A stretch of 64,000 bases of DNA from Alcanivorax hongdengensis A-11-3. GTDB taxonomy: Bacteria > Pseudomonadota > Gammaproteobacteria > Pseudomonadales > Alcanivoracaceae. A program made the translations under genes and the position numbers. The stretch is taken from NCBI RefSeq assembly GCF_000300995.1, contig NZ_AMRJ01000012.1, positions 42,680 through 106,679 of the forward strand, read 5' to 3'. The notes under the pieces were generated by a model. The model was given only the letters and a program-made list of their open reading frames with translations, made no database searches and was not told where the DNA came from. Position 1 is the first letter of the stretch. Every line of letters starts with the position of its first letter. Below, piece by piece: positions 18,795-27,178 of this stretch.

Positions 18795-19815
18795 GTGGGG
18801 CTCACCGCTTGATCGTTTTCTGCTGGCGACGGTGGCCGGCTTTGCCGTGCTGGTTTACGGGGTGACGGCCTACTTCCGTTTGCCTTACCGACCCGTGCAT
18901 GATTTCTATTCCCTGCCACTGCTGTTCGGTACCGGTTTTTTTGTGCTGGGTTTTTTCTGTTTTCGGCTATTGAGGATGATGTTGTTGCATCGGGGGCATG
19001 GCTTGTTGAAAGCGGCCTGGCGCGATGTATGGAGCTTTGTATCCTGGCCGCGTTTTTGCACGGCGTTGCCGGTGCTGTTGTTGATCCCGGTATTTTTCTC
19101 CGTGTTCACCACCATGAAAAATGCCATCCCGGCGTTGCAGCCGTTTTATCTGGACCCGGCCCTGGCGGAGCTGGATCAGAGGCTTCACGCAGGTACACAG
19201 CCCTGGCAATGGCTGCAGCCTTTGCTGGGTATCCCGTTGGTAACCATGTTGATCAGCGCGTTCTATAAAAGCTGGTTCTTTTTCAAATATGGCATGGTGT
19301 GTTGGCAGGCTTTCAGTCTTGCCGATCCACAACGGCGTGCCCGTTTCTTTGTCACCCTGTTGCTTTGCTGGATACTGCTGGGTGTGGTGCTGGCCACGTT
19401 GCTGTCATCGGCGGGCCCCTGTTTTTATGGCGGCCTGTATCCTCAGCTGCCCAACCCCTATGCCGGGCTGATGACGTATCTGCATCAGGCTGACAGTCAC
19501 TATCCGGTATTCGATCTGTTTGCCCAGCATTATCTCTGGCGGGCCTACCAGGGGCATGTGGCCTTGCCGTTTTCCGGCATCAGTGCCATGCCCAGCATGC
19601 ACGTGAGCATGGCTACCCTGTTTCTGCTGTTGTGCTGGCAAAAGGGTAGGGTGCTGCGGTGGCTGCTGGGAGGCTATTTACTGCTGATCCAGGTGGGGTC
19701 GGTAATGCTGGGGTGGCATTACGCAGTGGATGGCTATCTGGCCATGATAATGACCGGTTTGCTCTGGTGGGTGGCGGGGTGCTGGGTAAGGCGATGGCGG
19801 TTTCCCATGACATAA
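18787..19815 (+). CDS. PAP2/Aur1-like membrane phosphatase or phosphotransferase (second of two)
   Basis: A 342-residue paralogue of the preceding protein with the same layout: polytopic membrane protein, SSAGPCFYGG, catalytic SAMPSMHVS (265-273) and GWHYAVDGY near 308. Both share the PWQWLQPLLG-type segment, so the pair arose by duplication, but the sequences have diverged a good deal. Its start overlaps the upstream stop by 8 bp. It is the last gene of the tad transcription unit and is followed at once by a terminator. Confidence 0.82.
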   Translation: MNRWGSPLDRFLLATVAGFAVLVYGVTAYFRLPYRPVHDFYSLPLLFGTGFFVLGFFCFRLLRMMLLHRGHGLLKAAWRDVWSFVSWPRFCTALPVLLLIPVFFSVFTTMKNAIPALQPFYLDPALAELDQRLHAGTQPWQWLQPLLGIPLVTMLISAFYKSWFFFKYGMVCWQAFSLADPQRRARFFVTLLLCWILLGVVLATLLSSAGPCFYGGLYPQLPNPYAGLMTYLHQADSHYPVFDLFAQHYLWRAYQGHVALPFSGISAMPSMHVSMATLFLLLCWQKGRVLRWLLGGYLLLIQVGSVMLGWHYAVDGYLAMIMTGLLWWVAGCWVRRWRFPMT

Positions 19816-19840
19816 AAAAGGCCGCATTGCGGCCTTTTTT
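19814..19840. terminator. Bidirectional terminator between the tad operon and the desaturase
   Basis: AAAAAAGGCCGCA pairs with the following TTGCGGCC and T6. A on one side and T on the other make it usable from both strands, for the pilus operon and for the convergent desaturase gene that ends at 19852. Confidence 0.92.
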
Positions 19841-19851
19841 ATTCGCTCGGT

Positions 19852-21042
19852 TCAGTGAGCGGCTATCTGCCGATAGCGGGTTAGCTGTTCGGCGAATTCC
19901 TGCAGCGAGCGAATGCCGGAATCCCGGGCATCGTGGTACCACTGCTCGAGCGCTTCCAGCATTTCGCTGGAGTTGCGGCTGGTCTGGGACCAGATATCCT
20001 GCAGCCGCAGGCGGAACTGGTAGATGGCCGCCAGGGTTTCGTTGTTGTCGGTGAGGCTTTGCAGGCGAACCTGATGGCGTGGCTTGATCAGGCTGTGATC
20101 CAGATGCAGCAGAGCCTTGGCGCGACCGTAAAGGTCCCGGGTGGCCTCGCAGGCACGGGCTTTTTCCTGTTCGAAGACCGGGGCAATCACGGTCTTGCGG
20201 TACTGCGCCATGACCTGGAAGCGGTGCTGCAATACGCCTTTCAGGGCATCCAGATCCACGCCGCTGGCATTGCTGACCCGGGCGGGCTTGGGCGCCACTT
20301 TCTTCACTTTGGCCAGGTGCAGGATTTCAAACAACCGGATCCAGGCCCAGCCCATGTCGAACTCGAAGCGGCGTACGGACAGCTTGGCGGAGTTCGGATA
20401 GGTGTGATGGTTGTTGTGCAGCTCTTCACCGCCAATCAGGATGCCCCAGGGGGAGATGTTGCGAGAGGCATCGGCGCATTCAAAGTTGCGGTAGCCCCAG
20501 TAGTGGCCAATACCGTTGATCACACCGGCGGCAAACAGCGGGATCCAGATCATCTGGATGGCCCACACAGTGATACCGGTGGCGCCGAACAGCAACAGGT
20601 CGATGGCGCCCATCAGGGCGATGCCGCCCAGCGGGAAACGTGAATAGACATGGCGTTCCATCCAGTCATCCGGGCAGCCGGCACCGTACTTTTCCAGGGT
20701 TTCTGTGTTTTCCGCTTCCTGGCGATAGAGTTCGGCACCCTCTCGCAGCACCTTGCCGATGCCCTTCACCTGCGGGCTGTGCGGGTCCTCTTCAGTTTCG
20801 CACTTGGCGTGATGCTTGCGATGGATGGCAGTCCATTCGCGGGTGTTCTGGCCGGTGGTCAGCCACAGCCAGAAGCGGAAGAAGTGTTTCAGGGCGGGAT
20901 GCAGTTCCAGCGCCCGGTGAGCCGAGTAACGGTGCAGATAGACCGTCACACTGACAATGGTGATGTGTGTCAGCGCCAGGGTGATGAGCACCAGGCCGAC
21001 AATTCCGGGGGCCAGCAGGCCCTCACTGAGATAATTCCACAT
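19852..21042 (-). CDS. Membrane fatty acid (delta-9 acyl-CoA type) desaturase
   Basis: A 396-residue integral membrane di-iron enzyme. The three histidine boxes are present: HRYSAH (37-42), HRKHH (74-78) and HNNHH near 208, with hydrophobic hairpins between them. It would introduce a cis double bond in an acyl chain, probably at C9. The C-terminal about 130 residues are a charged helical extension with Glu-Lys and Gln-rich segments that is longer than in the minimal family. The gene is monocistronic or shares a transcript with the hydantoinase gene 82 bp upstream. Confidence 0.9.
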   Translation of the reverse strand: MWNYLSEGLLAPGIVGLVLITLALTHITIVSVTVYLHRYSAHRALELHPALKHFFRFWLWLTTGQNTREWTAIHRKHHAKCETEEDPHSPQVKGIGKVLREGAELYRQEAENTETLEKYGAGCPDDWMERHVYSRFPLGGIALMGAIDLLLFGATGITVWAIQMIWIPLFAAGVINGIGHYWGYRNFECADASRNISPWGILIGGEELHNNHHTYPNSAKLSVRRFEFDMGWAWIRLFEILHLAKVKKVAPKPARVSNASGVDLDALKGVLQHRFQVMAQYRKTVIAPVFEQEKARACEATRDLYGRAKALLHLDHSLIKPRHQVRLQSLTDNNETLAAIYQFRLRLQDIWSQTSRNSSEMLEALEQWYHDARDSGIRSLQEFAEQLTRYRQIAAH

Positions 21043-21124
21043 GAGCGATAATCGATAATTCAGGAGGCCTCATTGTGCCCTGCCGGGATGACAGACAGAA
21101 GATGCCAAACGGGTCATATTCGGA

Positions 21125-23095
21125 CTATCGCTGTAACAAAAGATGCCCCTGCGGGTGCACGTCCGCCTGCCAGCCGGGGGCCAGCCAGGTGGTGCCGACG
21201 GCCTCGAAAACCAGGGCCGGCCCGGTGATGCGCTGGCCGGCGGCCAACGCCTCACGGCGGTATATTGCCACTGGCTCAGACTGGCCGGGCAGGGTCAGGC
21301 TGCCGCCGGAAGGCATGGCCTTGCCGACCAGTGGCGGGACCGGCGGCACGGCCAGGCGGGCGCTGCACTGAACGCGCACATTGACCTCGTCCACGGGCAG
21401 CGACAGGCGATGTCCGAAGCGCTGTTCGTGGGCATTGTGGAAGTGCTGCCGGCGCACGCGACTGTCCCGGTGCCAAGGTATCTGCAGCTGGGAGGACTGG
21501 CCGCGGTAGCACATGTCGATGAAGGTCTGGCGGGCTATGCTGTCCGTGGCAATGCCCTCCTGTTCAAGCTCCGCGCGTCCCCGGGCTTGCAGCTGGTCGA
21601 TCAGCTGTTCCACCAGAGTGGTATCCGCCCCTTCTGGCAGGGCCTGCAGCAGTTCGCGCTTGCGCGGCGCATGGACCAGGCCCTCGGCGGACAGCACGCC
21701 GGCGCGCATGGGCACCACGGCCTGGTGCATGCCCAGGTTTTCCGCCAGGGCGCAGACATGCAGGCCGCCGGCCCCGCCGAAGCTGGCCAGGGTAAAATCC
21801 TGTGGATCGAAGCCTTTCTGGATGGAGATCACCCTGAGCGCCTGGGTCATGTGTTCATTGGCCAGATCGATAATGCCGCTGGCGGCTTCCAGCAGGGATA
21901 GTCCGAGAGCATCGGCAAGGCTGGACACCGCCCGGCGTGCGGCCTCCACGTCCAGCGTCAGGCTGCCGCCCAGGGCAAAGTCCGGCTGTAGCCGGCCCAG
22001 CACCACATTGGCATCGGTCACCGTGGGCTGCTTGCCCCCGCGCCCGTAGCAGGCGGGCCCGGGGGCTGCGCCGGCGGATTGTGGGCCCACATGCAGCAGA
22101 CCGGCCTCGTCCACCCGGGCCAGGGAGCCGCCCCCGGCGCCAATGGTGTGCATGTCGACCATGGGCACGGCCACCGGGTAGGGGCCGATATGGCCCTGCT
22201 GGGTGAGGCGTACATCCCCATCCAGCAGGGCCACGTCGGTGGAGGTGCCACCCATGTCAAAGGTCATCAGCTGCGGGCGTTGTAGCTGCTCGCCAATGCG
22301 CTGGGCGGCCGCCAGGCCACCGGCGGGGCCGGACAGCAGCAGGTTGACGGCCCGGGTGGCGGCCTGCTCGGCGGCGATGGTGCCGCCATGGGACTGCATG
22401 ATCGCCAGCGGCGCGGGGCGGGTGGCCTGTTGCAGACGCTGCAGATAGGCGGCTACCTTCGGTTCCAGCCAGGCGTTCAGCCAGGTGGCCATGCCCCGCT
22501 CGTATTCGCCGCGGGTGGCCAGTACCTGATGGGAGGCGCTAACGCTCAGGCCGGCCTGGCGCAGGGTGTCCGCCAGGCGCTGCTCGTGGTCCGGATTCAG
22601 GTGGGCAAACAGCAGACACAGGGCGACGGAATCCGGCGCATGGTTGCGAACCGCCGTCAGCAGGGCGGCCAGGTCTGCATCGCGCAGTGGCGCGATCTCC
22701 TCGCCCCGGGCGCCCTGGCGACACGGCACGCCCAGCACGGGCAGGGTGCTCAGCACGCTGGCCGCCGGGGCCGGAGTCAGGTTGTATAGCTGGTCACGGT
22801 TCTGCCTGCCGATGCGCAGCCAGTCCTCGATTCCCTGGTTGGTGATCACCAGCGTCCGGGCGCCCTTGCCCTCCAGGGCGGCATTGGTGGCAACGGTGGT
22901 GCCATGGACAATGGCCAGCTGACCGGCGGCCATGGCGTCAGTCAGGCCCAGCTCGTCAATGCCTTGCAGGATCGCCTCTTCCGGCGCGTGCGGGGTGGAC
23001 AGGACCTTGTGAATGCGGGGTTCACCCTGCCCCAGGAGGACAAAATCGGTGAAGGTGCCGCCGGTATCGACGCCAAGCCAGAGGGAAACGGACAT
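21125..23095 (-). CDS. Hydantoinase/oxoprolinase family protein (HyuA type)
   Basis: A 656-residue ATP-dependent ring-opening hydrolase subunit. The N-terminal DTGGTFTDF (10-18) is the acetate-kinase-like phosphate motif, followed by hydantoinase A core motifs (VHGTTVATNAALEGKGA, QSHGG, DMGGTSTDVALLDG, GAGGGSLARVDEAG). Relatives are 5-oxoprolinase, N-methylhydantoinase A and acetone carboxylase subunits. A partner HyuB gene is absent here, so the substrate is unclear. No ribosome site is visible; an AT-rich repeat abuts the start codon. Confidence 0.85.
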   Translation of the reverse strand: MSVSLWLGVDTGGTFTDFVLLGQGEPRIHKVLSTPHAPEEAILQGIDELGLTDAMAAGQLAIVHGTTVATNAALEGKGARTLVITNQGIEDWLRIGRQNRDQLYNLTPAPAASVLSTLPVLGVPCRQGARGEEIAPLRDADLAALLTAVRNHAPDSVALCLLFAHLNPDHEQRLADTLRQAGLSVSASHQVLATRGEYERGMATWLNAWLEPKVAAYLQRLQQATRPAPLAIMQSHGGTIAAEQAATRAVNLLLSGPAGGLAAAQRIGEQLQRPQLMTFDMGGTSTDVALLDGDVRLTQQGHIGPYPVAVPMVDMHTIGAGGGSLARVDEAGLLHVGPQSAGAAPGPACYGRGGKQPTVTDANVVLGRLQPDFALGGSLTLDVEAARRAVSSLADALGLSLLEAASGIIDLANEHMTQALRVISIQKGFDPQDFTLASFGGAGGLHVCALAENLGMHQAVVPMRAGVLSAEGLVHAPRKRELLQALPEGADTTLVEQLIDQLQARGRAELEQEGIATDSIARQTFIDMCYRGQSSQLQIPWHRDSRVRRQHFHNAHEQRFGHRLSLPVDEVNVRVQCSARLAVPPVPPLVGKAMPSGGSLTLPGQSEPVAIYRREALAAGQRITGPALVFEAVGTTWLAPGWQADVHPQGHLLLQR

Positions 23096-23103
23096 AATTA
23101 GGT

Positions 23104-23219
23104 AATTGATAATGAATAATTGATAATTGATAGCTTAAGAGCAAAAGATGTGTAGCGTAAGTGCGCACCCACGTTGCAGGGGGCGTGTTTTCGTTATCCA
23201 TTTCCAACGTCCATTGATG
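23104..23219. repeat. AT-rich dispersed intergenic repeat, copy 1
   Basis: Repeated AATTGATAAT words at 23104-23132 are followed by a less AT-rich core and CGTTATCCATTTCCAAC at 23192-23208. The reverse complement of that last part, GTTGGAAATGGATAACG, matches GTTGATAATGGATAACG at 29452-29468 in 15 of 17 positions. The element fills the gap between hyuA and mutM. Confidence 0.5.
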
Positions 23220-23224
23220 TGCCG

Positions 23225-24034
23225 ATGCCTGAATTGCCTGAAGTTGAAACCACCCTGCGGGGGATCCGTCCCCATCTTCAAGGGCGCACCCTGCGTCAGG
23301 CCGTGGTGCGTGAACGTCGCCTGCGCTGGCCGGTCAGTGAGTCTTTACTCTCTCTGCGTGACAGTAAAATCATGGCTGTGGAGCGGCGCGCCAAGTATCT
23401 CTTGCTGACGCTGGAGAGCGGACAGCTGCTCATCCATCTGGGCATGTCGGGCACCCTGCGGGTGCTGGAGGCTGCCACGCCTTTGCGCAAGCATGACCAC
23501 CTGGATCTGGTGCTGGATAACGACACCGTGCTGCGCTTCAACGATCCTCGCCGCTTCGGCACGGTGCTGCTATCCCCACCTGGCGAGCCCCATGGATTGC
23601 TGGCCAGGCTGGGTCCGGAGCCACTGGCGGACGATTTTGACGGTGACTGGCTGTACCGGCGTTCACGCGCTCGTAAAGTGGCGGTGAAAAACTTCATCAT
23701 GGATAACGCCACGGTGGTGGGGGTGGGCAATATCTATGCCCAGGAAAGTCTGTTTGATGCCGGGATCCACCCATCGCGGCCAGCAGGCCGTATATCCCGC
23801 GAGCGTTACGCGGTGCTGGCGGCGGCCATCAAAGCGGTGTTGCATCGGGCTATTGCCGCTGGGGGAACCACGCTGAGGGATTTTACCAGGGTGGATGGTC
23901 AGCCGGGCTATTTTGCCCAGTCCCTGTCGGTCTATGGCCGGGCCGGGCAACCTTGTCCCCGCTGCGGCGCAGCGCTGAAAGCCGACCGACACGGACAGCG
24001 CAGTACCGTCTACTGCGCCCAATGCCAGCGCTGA
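23225..24034 (+). CDS. mutM: Formamidopyrimidine-DNA glycosylase (Fpg/MutM)
   Basis: A 269-residue bifunctional DNA glycosylase/AP lyase that removes 8-oxoguanine and formamidopyrimidines. The start MPELPEVETT supplies the catalytic Pro after Met removal and the adjacent Glu. The helix-two-turn-helix contains the conserved KNFIMDNATVVGVGNIYA. The C-terminal zinc finger has CPRC and CAQC. The true start is the ATG at 23225, since N-terminal Pro2 is obligatory. The spelling and length are typical. Confidence 0.97.
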   Translation: MPELPEVETTLRGIRPHLQGRTLRQAVVRERRLRWPVSESLLSLRDSKIMAVERRAKYLLLTLESGQLLIHLGMSGTLRVLEAATPLRKHDHLDLVLDNDTVLRFNDPRRFGTVLLSPPGEPHGLLARLGPEPLADDFDGDWLYRRSRARKVAVKNFIMDNATVVGVGNIYAQESLFDAGIHPSRPAGRISRERYAVLAAAIKAVLHRAIAAGGTTLRDFTRVDGQPGYFAQSLSVYGRAGQPCPRCGAALKADRHGQRSTVYCAQCQR

Positions 24035-24163
24035 CGGGCTCGCCAGGCTATTGCCGCCCCAGGAACAAAGGTGTAGATTGTGATGCAATTGTCGGAATAT
24101 TAAAGACTTAGAAGACATAATAGCAGCAATACTTTAACTATAAGAAAGCAAGAGGGTCTCACC

Positions 24164-24505
24164 ATGATCGGAGCAATGCGCCAGGTAGCGGCAACTGTTC
24201 TTGCCTTTGCCTTGATGTTAGGGCTGTGTTCACCACTTGCCGCCCATGCCAGGTCAGGCCAAGCCGACGACATTGAAGGCGCTCGGCCTGGGGAAGTTGC
24301 GATGATCGCAGACACGGTTCTTGTTCGTCCTGTAATGTTTGGCGCAACGATAGTGGGAGCGGCACTTTATACCGTATCCTTGCCATTCTCCCTGCTGGGA
24401 CGCAATGCTGCGGAAGCGGGAAACGTGCTTGTGGTTACACCTGCACGCTCTACCTTTCTTCGTTGTCTGGGATGTACACCGGGCCAGAACAAGAACATTC
24501 GTTAA
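24164..24505 (+). CDS. Small exported/membrane protein of unknown function
   Basis: A 113-residue protein with a signal-like hydrophobic start (VAATVLAFALMLGLCSPLAA) and a second hydrophobic segment (VRPVMFGATIVGAALYTVSLPFSLLG). The VLVRPVMFGATIVGAALYTV pattern and the PARSTFLRCLG end recur in small proteins of pseudomonads and relatives that databases label multidrug transporter, without functional support. I assign no function. It is flanked by AT-rich spacers and seems to have its own promoter. Confidence 0.6.
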   Translation: MIGAMRQVAATVLAFALMLGLCSPLAAHARSGQADDIEGARPGEVAMIADTVLVRPVMFGATIVGAALYTVSLPFSLLGRNAAEAGNVLVVTPARSTFLRCLGCTPGQNKNIR

Positions 24506-24567
24506 ATATTAGATCATGTCGAGCTATTGCCGCAGTTATCTGGGGTGCCGCTTGATGGGGTCAGCCT

Positions 24568-24639
24568 CTTTGCTCTTAACGCGTTGGTGAATGGTTTTAC
24601 TAAGGGGCTTTCAATCTGATTGCAGATTTAAGAGCAAAG
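24568..24639. repeat. 12-bp perfect inverted repeat upstream of the Ig-like lipoprotein gene
   Basis: CTTTGCTCTTAA (24568-24579) and TTAAGAGCAAAG (24628-24639) are exact complements separated by 48 bp. A related word, TTAAGAGCAAAAG, occurs at 23136 in repeat copy 1. It may be a protein site, the end of a small mobile element or a leader structure. Confidence 0.6.
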
Positions 24640-24701
24640 GCATAAACAGCTGCAGGAATGATGAAAAGGGCCTGGAGGCCCAGACTCAATTGGGGATTAT
24701 C

Positions 24702-27020
24702 ATGGCGATAACAAACACAAGTCTCCAGAGACTTATGATGCTGGCCTTGGCAGGCCTTTTGGCAACTGCTCTGACGGCATGTGGAGGCAACAGCAAGGAC
24801 TTGATTACTACAGGTGGGTCATCAAATGGTGGCTCCAGTGGTAGTTCAGGGTCGGGTGGCGGCACTGATAGCCAGTCACAGGTCGCTGTTGCCATGAGCA
24901 TAACCGATGCATCCGGTGTTGTGGTTGGCACGGCAGACAGGCCCATCACCGAAAATCGTTCAGGGAAAGTGAAAGTGCAGGTCACCAATGCCGATGGTGG
25001 TATTGCGAACCAGGTGGTGACATTCAGCAGTACTCTTGGGGAATTTGATCCTGCTGCTACGGCCCTCACTGATGTAAATGGGGTTGCTGAAGTTTCGTTA
25101 AAAGCAGGTAGTCAGGCCGGTGCTGATATATTGACTGCATCCGCTGATGTTGGTGGCAAAACCTATACACAAACACTGGGTTTCCGTACCACTGGAAGCG
25201 ACCAAACCGGCGACTCAGCGGGGGGTGGGGCTGTTTCCATTCTGATTGGTAGCGGGACTGGTGCAGCTTTCCAGGAAGGTGAGGTTGGCCTCTCTGCGAC
25301 CACTACCAGTGCCAAGTCAACGCTTTCCGCCATCGTTAACCTGGTAACCTCTGATACAAATGGTGCTTGGGATGGTTCCGCGAAAGTGTCTTTTTCATCA
25401 TCATGCGCGACAGCAGGGAAGGCTTCTTTTGATCCCCAAGAGGTTATTCCTGTGGCCGGCACGGCGGTAACCAGCTATCAACCGGAAAATGGTTGTACCG
25501 AAGATGTTATTACTGCATCTGTGACCATATCTGGTGAAATCAAAACAGCCACTTCTCCTACGATTACTGTAGAACAGTCTCCCCCAGCATCTTTGACGTT
25601 CCTTGGTGCTGAGCCTCCCATTATTGGTATTAAAGGTTCGGCACAAGTGGGGGCTCCGGAATCCTCTGTTCTCAGCTTCCAGGTAAAAGACAGTAATGGT
25701 GACCCGGCAACAGCCGGTGAATCGGTTTCTTTCTCTGTGGCGTCAGATAATGGCGGTTTCGCCATCACGTCCGATACGACGGCTAGCACTAATGCCCAGG
25801 GTGTCGCTCAAGTCACCGTGCGCAGTGGTACGGTGCCTTTCTCGGCATTCGTGTTGGCTGAGTTGGCCTCAAATGGGGATATCAGCTCAACGGGTTCTGT
25901 TTCTGTCCAGTCCGGGCCGATTACACAAAGCCGCTTTTCTCTCGCTCTTGATATGGTGAATCCCAAAGCGGGTAATCATCAGGGGTTGCAGGTGCCTGTC
26001 AATGTCCGCGCAGCAGACCGTTTCGGGAACTGGGCGCCTGATGGTACACGCATCAACTTCACATCAGAGCTTGGTGATATTGATGGTAGCTGCCAGACAG
26101 TTGACGGCACCTGCAGCGTGGTTTGGACAAGCCAGGCAGTACAGACAATTCATTTTGACAAGCAAAGAGACACGCGATCCTGTTTTTCCGGAACAGGGCC
26201 CGAGAGGGAGCAAAGTGGTTTAACTGCAGATACAGGCTGCGGTGACTTTGATCGTTTCGGGCGTAATACTATTACTGCATGGACCGTTGGGGAGGAGTCT
26301 TTCTCTGACGAGAATGGCAATAACTTGTTTGATGTTGGCGAGGACTGGTTGCCTCTTGCTGAAGCGTTTCGAGATGATAACGGTACCGGTATCCGTGATA
26401 ACCAATCACCGTATTCCGAAGAGTTCATGGATTATAATTCCAATGGTACTTATGATTCGGCTGGTACGGTTTTCCGTGGTCTGGGGTGTAGTGACGCCGC
26501 CTCGGTAGCAGGTAACTGCGAGAGTTTGGCCAATGTGCGTGACTCTTCAGTGATGGCCCTCTCTACGGATACTCTGCAGGTCGAGTTCGTGAAATCTGCA
26601 AGTGATCTTGTCGGTGCTTCATGGGAAAGTGCCAGTCAGCCCGGAATGCCGCCGCAGAATTGGGGTGACGCTGCTCTGAAGCTTCAAAGTGGCACAACGC
26701 TGTCTAGCCTTGATATTAGTCCAGGTTCCAATAGCTTTGTGGCGGTAATTGCCGATGTTAATGGCAATGCGCCTTTTAACGGCCTTCATATTTTTGTTAC
26801 GGGCTCTACCCCTGACGTAACGGTGCTTGGGGGTCAGGTTCGATGTGATGTTGACATGACAACGGAGGCGGTTCTGTGTCCCTTTACAGTTCAGGCTCCG
26901 CTCGACCCAACAGAGTTCAGCAACGCAAATTTGACCGCAGTAACGGTTAGTTTTGCGTATCCTGGCACGACGGATGTGTACCCCGGTGGTCGTATTATCA
27001 GTTTGGTGAAAGTTCCATAA
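24702..27020 (+). CDS. Large surface lipoprotein with Ig-like (Big_1/invasin-type) domains
   Basis: A 772-residue protein with a lipoprotein signal (LLATALTAC, Cys near residue 27) and a Gly/Ser-rich linker, then repeated bacterial Ig-like domains. The clue is the recurring pattern VTNADGGIANQVVTFSS ... TDVNGVAEVSLKAG and VKDSNGDPATAGESVSFSV ... TNAQGVAQVTVRSG. Near residues 540-620 lie Ca-binding-like loops (DENGNNLFDVGED, DDNGTGIRDNQ, DYNSNGTYDSAG). It is probably an outer-membrane adhesin or structural protein. The gene is clearly less GC-rich than its neighbours. Several in-frame starts precede 24702; the lipobox decides. Confidence 0.8.
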   Translation: MAITNTSLQRLMMLALAGLLATALTACGGNSKDLITTGGSSNGGSSGSSGSGGGTDSQSQVAVAMSITDASGVVVGTADRPITENRSGKVKVQVTNADGGIANQVVTFSSTLGEFDPAATALTDVNGVAEVSLKAGSQAGADILTASADVGGKTYTQTLGFRTTGSDQTGDSAGGGAVSILIGSGTGAAFQEGEVGLSATTTSAKSTLSAIVNLVTSDTNGAWDGSAKVSFSSSCATAGKASFDPQEVIPVAGTAVTSYQPENGCTEDVITASVTISGEIKTATSPTITVEQSPPASLTFLGAEPPIIGIKGSAQVGAPESSVLSFQVKDSNGDPATAGESVSFSVASDNGGFAITSDTTASTNAQGVAQVTVRSGTVPFSAFVLAELASNGDISSTGSVSVQSGPITQSRFSLALDMVNPKAGNHQGLQVPVNVRAADRFGNWAPDGTRINFTSELGDIDGSCQTVDGTCSVVWTSQAVQTIHFDKQRDTRSCFSGTGPEREQSGLTADTGCGDFDRFGRNTITAWTVGEESFSDENGNNLFDVGEDWLPLAEAFRDDNGTGIRDNQSPYSEEFMDYNSNGTYDSAGTVFRGLGCSDAASVAGNCESLANVRDSSVMALSTDTLQVEFVKSASDLVGASWESASQPGMPPQNWGDAALKLQSGTTLSSLDISPGSNSFVAVIADVNGNAPFNGLHIFVTGSTPDVTVLGGQVRCDVDMTTEAVLCPFTVQAPLDPTEFSNANLTAVTVSFAYPGTTDVYPGGRIISLVKVP

Positions 27021-27040
27021 ATTTATTCAGGTGAAACCAT

Positions 27041-27069
27041 AAAAAAGCCCCGCCATGCGGGGCTTTTTT
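27041..27069 (+). terminator. Rho-independent terminator of the Ig-like gene
   Basis: AAAAAAGCCCCGC-CAT-GCGGGGCTTTTTT lies 20 bp after the stop codon. It has symmetric A and T runs. Confidence 0.93.
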
Positions 27070-27178
27070 ATGGCTCTTCGCGGATTAGAGGTAAATCAGC
27101 CAGGCCCAACGGTCGGAAGGGATAGGCTGAAACACCAAAGATCCAACCACCCCTAAAAAATCGTCACCGGCTCGTGCC

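Noticed and set aside
21125..23095. A possible two-subunit hydantoinase operon.
   Set aside because: No HyuB-like frame adjoins it on either side, so only the A-type protein is annotated.
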